From Thermus brockianus (GTDB taxonomy: Bacteria; Deinococcota; Deinococci; Deinococcales; Thermaceae): a stretch of DNA of 64,000 nucleotides. Made by a program: the position numbers and the translations under genes. The stretch covers positions 33,352 to 97,351 of the forward strand of contig NZ_JAKEDV010000002.1 of NCBI RefSeq assembly GCF_021462505.1. The letters run 5' to 3'. The notes below the pieces were generated by a model. That model did not search any database. It was given only the letters and a program-made list of their open reading frames with translations, and had not been told where the DNA came from. Shown one piece after another: positions 33,098 to 40,481 of this stretch (positions are counted from its first letter, which is position 1; each line of letters begins with the position of its first letter).

Positions 33098-33105
33098 ATT
33101 ATACC
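33098..33105 (-). promoter_or_regulatory. extended -10 promoter of the MFS-rnhA operon
   Basis: On the minus strand GGTATAAT, a perfect TATAAT (33103-33098) 18 bases before ATG 33079. I see no good -35 element. Confidence 0.55.
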
Positions 33106-33120
33106 AGATTACCCTGGCGG

Positions 33121-34836
33121 CTAGGGGGGCGTGACCACCAGATACGCAAGGCGCCTCCCTTCCCGGGCCAGGACCAGATGGGCCTCGGGAAGGCGGTAGA
33201 CCAGGAGGTCCCTAAGCCGTTTGGGCACTTCCCCCGCCTGGCCCACGTAGACCACATCTTCCTTTAGGCGGAGCGAAAGGACAGAGGAGCCCAGCCTTAA
33301 GGCTAGGGGCTCTGGGGTTAAGGAAAGGAGGTGCACCTCCCCGCCCAGGGTTTCCCGGGTGGGAGGGCGGCGGCCCAGGTACTCCCTGAGCGCTTCCGCC
33401 AGGGTTTGGGCCTCCTGGGAAACTCCCAAGGCCTCGCCCACCTGGGCGAGGGGAGGATGGGGATCGGCGGGGCCCAGGCGCCTTAGGGTGAGGTCCAAGA
33501 GCTTGCGGGCGAAGTCCTGGAGGGCTTCCTCCGGGGCTTGGCGGAACTTTTCCGCAAGCTCTTTCCCAAAGCCTTGGGGTTGGAACTCCCCCTTGAGCTT
33601 GGCGGAGAGGGCGCGGAGGAGGCGCAGGTAGGCGTAGTCCTCCTTGGGGGATAGGAGGAGGGCGAGGAGGCGGCCTTCCGCCAGAAGCTCGTAGAGCCTG
33701 AGGCCGCTTCGCGCCTCCAAGCGGAGGTGCAAGAGGTTCCCCTCCCGCACCGCCCAGACCTCGAGGTCCTCCCAAGGGAGGACCAGGGTTTCCTCCAGAA
33801 TGTGGTCCTCCCCCCCTAGGCCCAGGTGCCAGACGCCCTCCACCTGGCTTAAGGTGAGGACCAGGGGGCCGAGGGGGATCCGGCCTGGGGAAAGGGGAAG
33901 GGTGAGGAGGCTTTCCTCCCCTCCACCGGGCTCGGGCACCTTGGGCCAAGGGGTTTCCCCCTGGGGTGTGGGAAGCAGGTTGAGGAGGGCGAGGACCTTT
34001 TCCGAGGCCACCTGGAAGCGGCGCTTTTCCTCTTCCAAAAGGAGTTCCCGCCTTCTCTCCTCCTGGGCCTCTTTCTTTAGGCGCTCCTCCAGGTGGGCGA
34101 TCTCCTGGGGGCTGGCGCCAAGGCGCCGGGCCTCCTCCAGGGCCCGCCTCAAGGCGAGGAGGTCCCGCTTAGGGGGCAGGCCGTAGGCCTCCTCCCACTC
34201 CAGGATGCGGTTCAGGAAGCGCCGGACGTAGGCCTTGGTCTCCTCGGGGGGCAAGGGGAGGTCCTCGGGGATGTGGAGGGCGGTTTCCAGGAACTCCAGG
34301 AGGAGGGCCTCCGCCACCTTGGGGTCCTCCAGGTCCAAGAGGCTTTCCGAAAGGGAGGGGATGGGGTGGGTGGGGGCGAAGCGGGAGAGGTTGAAGTCCC
34401 GCTTGAAGCCTTCCTTTTCCCGGTAGTCCAGGTAGTTTTGCAAGAAGGCGTGGATGAGCCTGAGCTCCTCCCGCCTGCCCGGGAGGAGGTCCTTGGCCCG
34501 GGCCTTGGCTTCCCGCTCCACCCATAGCCGCCACACCTTCTTGGCCAGGGCCTTGAGGGCGGGGGCGGTGTCGGGAGGGGGAGGGGCTTCGGGCTCCTCG
34601 GGGACCAGGGTGGGGAGTTCGGGGGGGGATGGGGGAGGCGCAAGGTTTCCCCGGAGGGCGCGGAAGCGGGCGTCCGCCTGGCGGAAACGCTTGGCCAGGG
34701 GGCCGGGGAGGCGGGTTTGGGCCAGAAAGGCGCGAAGGGCCAAAAGGGCCTTCTTGCCCCCCTTGGGGGTGCGGCCCGCCACCAGGTCCTCCACCCGGTA
34801 CTCGTAAAGGTCCACCAGGTCGGCCAGGTGCTCCAC
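33121..34836 (-). CDS. uncharacterised 571-aa protein
   Basis: I do not recognise this protein. It begins MEHLADLVDLYEYRVEDLVAG, has a Pro-rich linker near residues 68-90, a helical charged segment with coiled-coil character around residues 230-285 (EEARRLGASPQEIAHLEERLK and a run of Glu/Arg), and a beta-rich C-terminal half without cysteines or known catalytic motifs. There is no signal peptide or membrane segment. GTG 34836 is chosen because TAGGAT ends 6 bases upstream. It is divergent from the PP2C/kinase cassette with a 25-base gap, suggesting shared control. Confidence 0.65.
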   Translation of the reverse strand: MEHLADLVDLYEYRVEDLVAGRTPKGGKKALLALRAFLAQTRLPGPLAKRFRQADARFRALRGNLAPPPSPPELPTLVPEEPEAPPPPDTAPALKALAKKVWRLWVEREAKARAKDLLPGRREELRLIHAFLQNYLDYREKEGFKRDFNLSRFAPTHPIPSLSESLLDLEDPKVAEALLLEFLETALHIPEDLPLPPEETKAYVRRFLNRILEWEEAYGLPPKRDLLALRRALEEARRLGASPQEIAHLEERLKKEAQEERRRELLLEEEKRRFQVASEKVLALLNLLPTPQGETPWPKVPEPGGGEESLLTLPLSPGRIPLGPLVLTLSQVEGVWHLGLGGEDHILEETLVLPWEDLEVWAVREGNLLHLRLEARSGLRLYELLAEGRLLALLLSPKEDYAYLRLLRALSAKLKGEFQPQGFGKELAEKFRQAPEEALQDFARKLLDLTLRRLGPADPHPPLAQVGEALGVSQEAQTLAEALREYLGRRPPTRETLGGEVHLLSLTPEPLALRLGSSVLSLRLKEDVVYVGQAGEVPKRLRDLLVYRLPEAHLVLAREGRRLAYLVVTPP

Positions 34837-34842
34837 GTTTCC

Positions 34843-34854
34843 ATCCTATACAAT
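34843..34854. promoter_or_regulatory. adjacent -10 boxes, 571-aa gene (minus) and PP2C gene (plus)
   Basis: TAGGAT (34848-34843, minus) ends 6 bases before GTG 34836. TACAAT (34849-34854, plus) ends 7 bases before ATG 34862. The boxes touch without overlapping. Confidence 0.5.
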
Positions 34855-34861
34855 GAGGCCG

Positions 34862-35617
34862 ATGCGCCTGGCTCCCCGGTTTAGCGTGGCCGCCGTGTCC
34901 CACGTGGGACGCCGCCAGAACAACGAGGACTTTCACCGGGTCCTGAGGCTGGAGGTGCCCCAGGGCAACCTCCTCCTCCTGGCGGTGGCGGACGGGATGG
35001 GGGGCCTCGAGGCCGGGGAGTGGGCGAGCAAGGTGGCCATTGAGGCCCTGTCCGAGGCGGTGCGCGCCTACGCCGAGCACCTCTCCACGGGCCGGCCGGC
35101 GGTGGGGCTTTCCAAGGTCATGGAAAAGGCCTTTACCCTGGCGCAGAAACGGGTGGAGAAGGAGGCGGAAAAGCCCGGGAGGAAGGGGATGGGCACCACC
35201 CTCACCGCCTTCCTCTACGCCGACTGGCTCAAGGAGGGGGTGGTGGGGCACATCGGCGACTCCCGGGCCTACTTCCTGGGGCTAGGGGGGCTTAGGCGCC
35301 TCACGGAGGACCACTCCTGGGTGGCGGAGAGGGTGAAGGAGGGCGTCCTTACCCCCACGGAGGCCGAGCGCCACCCTTACCGCCACGTCCTCACCCGCGC
35401 CCTGGGTCTGCCCGAGGCGCGTTTTGACGTGATCCCCGTGCGCCTCGCCCCTGGGGAAGGGATTTTGCTGGCCACGGACGGGCTTTATGGGCTGGTGCCC
35501 GAGGAGGAGTGGGCCTTGGGCAAGGACTTACAGGGGAGCCTCGAGGCCCTCCTGGCCGAGGCGCTTCGCCGGGGCGGGGACGACAACGTCACCGCCGTGG
35601 CCTTACGGGTGGAGTGA
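34862..35617 (+). CDS. PP2C-family Ser/Thr protein phosphatase
   Basis: A 251-aa metal-dependent phosphatase with the full bacterial PP2C pattern: HVGRRQNNEDFH, AVADGMGGLEAGEWAS, GHIGDSRAYFL, LTEDHSWV, LLATDGLYGL and GDDNVTAVAL. It has no membrane segment, so it is cytoplasmic and is expected to reverse the kinase encoded next. ATG 34862 is preferred over the ATG at 34853 from the TACAAT spacing. Its TGA overlaps the kinase ATG (TGATG). Confidence 0.93.
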   Translation: MRLAPRFSVAAVSHVGRRQNNEDFHRVLRLEVPQGNLLLLAVADGMGGLEAGEWASKVAIEALSEAVRAYAEHLSTGRPAVGLSKVMEKAFTLAQKRVEKEAEKPGRKGMGTTLTAFLYADWLKEGVVGHIGDSRAYFLGLGGLRRLTEDHSWVAERVKEGVLTPTEAERHPYRHVLTRALGLPEARFDVIPVRLAPGEGILLATDGLYGLVPEEEWALGKDLQGSLEALLAEALRRGGDDNVTAVALRVE

Positions 35618-37569
35618 TGCAGGGACTTTTGGCCGTTCTCCTGGTGCTCCTTACCGCCCTTTTGGCGGCGCGGCTTTCCCCTTGGCCCCTCCTTTCCCTC
35701 CTCGTTCTCCTCACCGGGGCGGGGGTGGCCACGGGGGTTAGGTTGGAAGTGGCCCTTCCCTGGCTCCTCCTCGCCCTCGGCGCCTTGGCCGCCCCCCGGG
35801 TCTACCTGGGGCCGAGGCGGAGGCCTGCCCGCCGCCCGGCCAGGGCAGCCAAGCGGGAGGGGCCCAAGACCACGGAGGAGACCCAGGCCCTTTCCCAACG
35901 CTACGAGATCCTGGAGAAGGTGGGCGTAGGGGGGATGGCCACGGTCTACAAGGCCAAGGACAAGAAGACGGGCCGCCTGGTGGCCCTAAAGGTGCCCCAG
36001 GAGCGCTTCGTGGGCGACCCCCGCTTCGTGCGCCGTTTCCACCGGGAGGCGGAGGTCTTGGCCAAGCTGGACCACCCCAACATCGTCAAGGTTTACGACC
36101 ACGGCCAGGTGGACGGGGTGCACTTCATCGCCATGGAGTTTCTGGAGGGGGAGGGCCTGGACAAGCTCATAGAGGAGCGGCGCCTGAGCCTCAAGCAGGC
36201 CACGGCCATCCTGGCCCGGGTGGCGGACGCCCTCAAGCACATCCACGCCCAAGGCATCGTCCACCGGGACATCAAGCCGGGGAACATCATGGTCCTCAAG
36301 GGGGCCCTCAGGGAGGACGGGGTGGATCCCCGGGGCGTGCGCCTCATGGACTTCGGCATCGCCGCCGGGAAGGTCCTAACCCGGCTCACCATCACCGGGG
36401 CCCGCATCGGCACCCCCGTCTACATGAGCCCAGAGCAGGCCAAGGGGCAGAAGCTGGACCACCGCTCGGACATCTACTCCCTGGGCATCGTGCTCTACGA
36501 GGCCCTCACGGGCCAGCCCCCCTTCACGGGCGGGTACGAGACGGTGATCCACCAGCAGATCTTCCAGGTGCCCACCCCGCCCAAGCAGCTCAGGCCGGAA
36601 ATCCCCCAGGCCCTTTCGGACCTGGTCCTCAAGATGCTGGAGAAGGACCCCGCCAAGCGGCCCAGCCTGGACGAGGTGATCCGGGGCCTCGAGGGGCCCT
36701 GGGAGGAGGAAAAGGGCCTGCCCCACCCCTTCTACCTCCTCCTTGGGGTGGAGGCCAAGAAGGGAAGCGTGCGCCTTCTGGACCTGAAGGGCACCGCCTC
36801 CAGGCTCATCTCCGGCATCGGTTCCGCCCCGGGCCACTTCTCCGCCCCCCCCCTCTCCGTGGCCGCCGACCCCAAAGGGGGGATTTGGGTTTCCGTCTTT
36901 GAGCACGGGGCCAAGCTCCTCCACCGCTTCTCCCCGGAAGGGGAGCTTCTCCTTTCCGCAGGGCCTTACGGGATGAAGCCCGGGGAGTTCCTCTTCCCCG
37001 CCTCCTTGGCGGTGGCGGACGGGGCCCTTTACGTCCTGGACGCCGAGACCGCCACCATCAGCCGCCTGGACCTGGAAGGGCGGTACCAGGGGCGCTTTGG
37101 CGGGCAGGGGCCGGGCCGCGGCACCTTCCAAGACCCCAAGGCCCTGGTGGCGGCGGCGGGGTCCCTCTTCGTCCTGGACTACGGGAACCGCCAGGTGCAA
37201 CGCCTGGGCCTGGACGGGCGGTACCTCTCCCGCTACGCCTTCCGCCGCTCTAGGGAAAGCGAGGAGCTCAGGCTTCTCGGGGGCGTGGGGGCGGACGGAA
37301 ACAGGCTTTACCTCTACGACGTGGAGGCGGCCAAGGTGCGGGTGGTGGACTTCTCCGGGGCCCTCCTCGCCTCCTGGCCCCTGCCCCTTTTGGAAGGGGA
37401 GGACGCCCGGAGCCTGGTGGAGCTTCTGCCCTTGGAGGGCATCCTCTACGCCGCCCGCAGGGGGTCAAGCCGCCTCCACCGCCTGGACCTAAAGACGGGG
37501 GAGGCCCTTCCGCCCTTGGAGGTCTACGCCCCCGTGCGGGCCTTGGGGGCATGGCGGAACCCGGCATGA
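35617..37569 (+). CDS. membrane Ser/Thr protein kinase with C-terminal NHL-like beta-propeller
   Basis: A 650-aa protein. Residues 1-60 hold two or three hydrophobic segments followed by a basic stretch (RRRPARRPARAAKR). The Hanks-type kinase spans about 95-355: glycine loop GVGGMATVYKA, Lys125 in VALKVP, HRDIKPGNIM with Asp218, DFGIA and the activation/APE region YMSPEQAKG. From about residue 390 come repeated units such as FSAPPLSVAADPKGGIWV and GTFQDPKALVAAAGSLFVLDYGNRQVQRLG, typical of NHL repeats. No membrane segment separates kinase and propeller, so both should be cytoplasmic. ATG 35617 overlaps the PP2C stop, and the next gene overlaps by 4 bases. Confidence 0.9.
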   Translation: MQGLLAVLLVLLTALLAARLSPWPLLSLLVLLTGAGVATGVRLEVALPWLLLALGALAAPRVYLGPRRRPARRPARAAKREGPKTTEETQALSQRYEILEKVGVGGMATVYKAKDKKTGRLVALKVPQERFVGDPRFVRRFHREAEVLAKLDHPNIVKVYDHGQVDGVHFIAMEFLEGEGLDKLIEERRLSLKQATAILARVADALKHIHAQGIVHRDIKPGNIMVLKGALREDGVDPRGVRLMDFGIAAGKVLTRLTITGARIGTPVYMSPEQAKGQKLDHRSDIYSLGIVLYEALTGQPPFTGGYETVIHQQIFQVPTPPKQLRPEIPQALSDLVLKMLEKDPAKRPSLDEVIRGLEGPWEEEKGLPHPFYLLLGVEAKKGSVRLLDLKGTASRLISGIGSAPGHFSAPPLSVAADPKGGIWVSVFEHGAKLLHRFSPEGELLLSAGPYGMKPGEFLFPASLAVADGALYVLDAETATISRLDLEGRYQGRFGGQGPGRGTFQDPKALVAAAGSLFVLDYGNRQVQRLGLDGRYLSRYAFRRSRESEELRLLGGVGADGNRLYLYDVEAAKVRVVDFSGALLASWPLPLLEGEDARSLVELLPLEGILYAARRGSSRLHRLDLKTGEALPPLEVYAPVRALGAWRNPA

Positions 37570-38210
37570 GGGTCCTCTTGGTGGAAGACGACCCTGGGGT
37601 GCGGGAGGCCCTCAGCCTGGGGCTATCCCTGGAGGGGCACGAGGTGAGGGCCACGGAAAGCCCCAAGGAGGCCTTGGCCCTCCTCCCTTGGGCGGAGGTG
37701 GTGGTCCTGGACGTGCTTCTGCCGGAAGGGGACGGTTTTTCCCTTCTCAAGGAGATCCGGGCCCGCTCGGAGGTGCCCGTGCTCATGCTCACCGCCTTGG
37801 ATGCGGTGGAGTGGCGGGTGAAGGGCTTGAGGGAGGGGGCGGACGACTACCTGGTGAAGCCCTATAGCCTCCAGGAGCTTCTGGCCCGCCTCGAGGCCCT
37901 GGGGAGGCGCGCTAGGAGGCCCGAGGAGGTCCTCTCCTACAAGGACCTCCGCCTCTACCCGAGGCGCATGGAGGCCTATAGGGGGGAAAGGCGGCTTAGC
38001 CTTTCCCCCAAGGCCTTCCTCCTCCTCAAGGCCTTTTTGGAACACCCCGAGGAGGTGCTCTCCAAAGAGGCCCTGATGCTTAAGGTCTGGGGGGAGGTGG
38101 TGGAGCCCGCCACCCTGGAGGTCCACCTCTCCGCCCTGCGCAAGGCCTTGGGGGAGCCGAACCCCATCCAGACCCTTCGCGGCTATGGGTACCGCCTTTT
38201 CCTCCCTTAG
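37566..38210 (+). CDS. OmpR-family response regulator
   Basis: A 214-aa two-component regulator. The receiver has the acid pocket VEDDPG, phospho-acceptor Asp49 in VVVLDVLLPEGDG and Lys98 in DDYLVKPYS. The C-terminal winged helix has SPKAFLLLKAFLEHPEEVLSK and a DNA-recognition end PIQTLRGYGYRLF. ATG 37566 overlaps the kinase stop (ATGA), so it is made with the Ser/Thr kinase. Its cognate sensor follows. Confidence 0.93.
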   Translation: MRVLLVEDDPGVREALSLGLSLEGHEVRATESPKEALALLPWAEVVVLDVLLPEGDGFSLLKEIRARSEVPVLMLTALDAVEWRVKGLREGADDYLVKPYSLQELLARLEALGRRARRPEEVLSYKDLRLYPRRMEAYRGERRLSLSPKAFLLLKAFLEHPEEVLSKEALMLKVWGEVVEPATLEVHLSALRKALGEPNPIQTLRGYGYRLFLP

Positions 38211-39486
38211 GGCGAGGCTTTTCGCCCTCCTCTTCTTGGCGCTTCTGCTCCTCGCCTTTCCCCTTGCCCTCCTCTCGGCCCGGGAGGCGGAGCGGGCGGC
38301 CACGGAGGACCTGCGGCGGGCCCTTTTGACCCGGCTTTTCCTCCTCAAGGAGGAGGGCCCCAAGGAGGAGAAGGCGCTTTTGGCGGAGCTTTTCCGCCTA
38401 AGCCAGGTTTTCGGGGGCGGCACGGGGTTCGTGGTGGGGGAAGGGGTGCGCACCACCGAGCTCGCCCCCTTCGCCCTGCCCCCCGCCCTCCTGCCGGCCC
38501 TGGCGGAGGGGCGGGCCTACCAAGGGGTGTGGCGGGGGGTGCTCTACGTGGCCCTGCCCCGGGAAGGCGGGGGGTTTGGCCTGGCGGTGCCCTTGGAGGG
38601 GGTGGCGGGGCTTGGGCGGCGCCTTCTCCTCCTCTACGCCACCTGGGGGGGTGGGGTTTTGCTCCTGGTCTTCGCCCTGGCCGCCTTGGGGCTTTCCTGG
38701 GCCTTGGGGCCCCTGAAGGCGCTCGCCCAAACCCTTCAGGGCCGCACCCCACAGGACCTCGCCCCCCTCCCTTCCCCCCAGGTGGCGGAGCTTAGGCCCG
38801 TGGTGGAGGCGCTCAACGGCCTCCTCGCCCGGGTGCGGGGACTGCTGGAGGAGCTTTCCGAAAAGGAAGCCCAGGCCCGCCGCTTCGCCCGCCACGCCTC
38901 CCACGAGCTCAGGAACCCCTTGGCCGCCCTAAAGGGGTACCTGGAGGTCCTGGCCCGAAAGGGGGAGCCCAAGGCCCTGGAGGGGGCCTTGCGGGAGGTG
39001 GGGCGCCTCGAGGCCCTCCTCGCGGGCCTCCTTCGGCTTTCCCAGTTGGAGGCCACCCCCTTGCGCCTAAAGCCCGTAAGCCTCGCCGCCTTCTTGCGGG
39101 AGCGGGGCGTGGAGGGGGTGGGGGACGCGGAGGTCCTAGTGGACCCCGAGCTTCTGGCCCTGGCGGTGGAGAACGTCTTGGAAAACGCCCGCCGCCACGG
39201 GAAGCCCCCGGTGCGGGCGGAGATCCTCAGGGAGGGCGAGGGGGTTTGGCTTTGGCTCGTGGATAGCGGGCCCGGCTTCCCCGAAACCCTCCTTCCCCGG
39301 GTCCTGGAGCCTTTTGTCCACGGGGGACGGGGAACGGGGCTTGGGCTTGCCCTGGTGGCGGCGGTGGCCCGGGCCCACGGGGGAAGGGCGCGGGCGGAGA
39401 ACCGGGGCGGGGCGGCGGTGGGGCTTTACCTGCCTTTGGCTCCGCTTAAGGTTTCCCCCGCTGCGGGCTTTGGCCAAGGGGGCTAG
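38185..39486 (+). CDS. sensor histidine kinase
   Basis: A 433-aa membrane sensor. Transmembrane helices lie near residues 11-30 and 147-172, with a short periplasmic domain of about 115 residues between them, then a HAMP-like linker. The H-box is ARHASHELRNPLAALKG with His240. ATP-binding motifs are VENVLENARRHG (N), DSGPGFPE (G1) and GRGTGLGLALV (G2). The start at ATG 38185 overlaps the regulator gene by 26 bases and has no clear ribosome-binding site, so the exact start is uncertain. Confidence 0.9.
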   Translation: MGTAFSSLRARLFALLFLALLLLAFPLALLSAREAERAATEDLRRALLTRLFLLKEEGPKEEKALLAELFRLSQVFGGGTGFVVGEGVRTTELAPFALPPALLPALAEGRAYQGVWRGVLYVALPREGGGFGLAVPLEGVAGLGRRLLLLYATWGGGVLLLVFALAALGLSWALGPLKALAQTLQGRTPQDLAPLPSPQVAELRPVVEALNGLLARVRGLLEELSEKEAQARRFARHASHELRNPLAALKGYLEVLARKGEPKALEGALREVGRLEALLAGLLRLSQLEATPLRLKPVSLAAFLRERGVEGVGDAEVLVDPELLALAVENVLENARRHGKPPVRAEILREGEGVWLWLVDSGPGFPETLLPRVLEPFVHGGRGTGLGLALVAAVARAHGGRARAENRGGAAVGLYLPLAPLKVSPAAGFGQGG

Positions 39487-39509
39487 GTTGGGGGGCGGAG
39501 GTGATGGGG

Positions 39510-40070
39510 ATGCGCAAAGCCCTTTTCGGTGTGGTTCTCTTGGCTATGGGCCTTTCCTTGGCCCAAGGGACGGAGTACCGCCAGGCGGCCCTGGCGGCCT
39601 CGGCTTTGGCCCGGCTCCAGGCCCTGGCCCAGACCGCCCAGGGGGAGGCCAAGCTTCTGGACTGGGCCAAGGCGGTGCAGGCCAGGGCGGAGAAGGACTT
39701 TGAGGCCAAGGCCTACTTCAAGGCGGCCCGGGAGGCCCAGGCGGCCCTCCTCCTCTACCGGGCGGCCCAGGGAGAGCCTCAGGCGAAGGCGCCCGCCCGC
39801 CCCGCTCCCCGCATGGGCTTCCACCACGGCCATGGCCCTGGGCCTCGGGCCTGGGGGAAGGAGGCAAGGGCCTCGGCGCCCCGGTGGGCGGAGGGGGCGA
39901 GGCTGGCCGTGGACCGGGCGGAAAAGGAGCTTGCCTACTACCGCGCCCAGGACCCCTTGGTGAAGGACCTGGTGGCGGAGGCCAAGGGCAGGCTGGAGAA
40001 GGAGCCGGGTAGGGCCTTCCTCCTGGCCCGGGCGGCTTTGGCCCTCATCTCGGCGGAGCGGGGCTTCTAG
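39510..40070 (+). CDS. secreted Ala-rich helical protein with His-Gly motif
   Basis: A 186-aa protein with a signal peptide (MRKALFGVVLLAMGLSLAQG). The mature part is almost all Ala/Leu/Glu/Arg helix (two halves, each with a repeated EA-rich pattern) joined by the motif MGFHHGHGPGPRAWGKE near residues 107-123, which could bind a metal. I do not recognise a family. ATG 39510 is chosen over GTG 39501 because GGAGGTG sits 6 bases before it. It follows the histidine kinase by 23 bases and may be its target or a periplasmic partner. Confidence 0.65.
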   Translation: MRKALFGVVLLAMGLSLAQGTEYRQAALAASALARLQALAQTAQGEAKLLDWAKAVQARAEKDFEAKAYFKAAREAQAALLLYRAAQGEPQAKAPARPAPRMGFHHGHGPGPRAWGKEARASAPRWAEGARLAVDRAEKELAYYRAQDPLVKDLVAEAKGRLEKEPGRAFLLARAALALISAERGF

Positions 40071-40466
40071 ATGCGGGGGCTCGCCCTTCTCCTCCTCTTG
40101 GGCCTGGCCTGGGCCCAAGGAGGGGAGGAGCGGGCCCTCGCCCGTTGCGTGGAGGTGGTGCGGACCCTGGAGGTGCAGGCCCTCTACCGGGAGGACGGGG
40201 TGGTCCTGGTCCTTCTGGGCCGGGAACACCCCCTCCTCCTCCTGGCCCTGGAGGGGGGAAGGCCCATGCCCCACGCCGGACCCCCTCGAGGCCGCCCCCT
40301 GGGCCGGCGGCCCCTGCCCTTCCTGCGCGAGCTCACCCTGGCCCGCTTCGTGGTGGTGGGGGAGAAGGAGTACCGTTGCTTCGTCCTTCACCGGGGGCGG
40401 GTGGTGGGGGTTTTGCGCTTGGCCAAGGACTTTTCCCCTTTGCCCTTAGAAGGCTTTTCTCCCTGA
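40071..40466 (+). CDS. small secreted protein of unknown function
   Basis: A 131-aa protein with a signal peptide (MRGLALLLLLGLAWAQG). ATG directly follows the TAG of the previous gene. The mature part has two cysteines (ARCVEVVR, EYRCFVLHRG) that could pair, and no other motif I recognise. It probably belongs to the same transcription unit as the two-component system. Confidence 0.6.
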   Translation: MRGLALLLLLGLAWAQGGEERALARCVEVVRTLEVQALYREDGVVLVLLGREHPLLLLALEGGRPMPHAGPPRGRPLGRRPLPFLRELTLARFVVVGEKEYRCFVLHRGRVVGVLRLAKDFSPLPLEGFSP

Positions 40467-40467
40467 G

Positions 40468-40473
40468 TAAACT
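40468..40473 (+). promoter_or_regulatory. -10 box of the addB-addA operon
   Basis: TAAACT ends 8 bases before ATG 40482, with no Shine-Dalgarno sequence. It overlaps the end of the previous gene. Confidence 0.45.
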
Positions 40474-40481
40474 AGGCCCAT

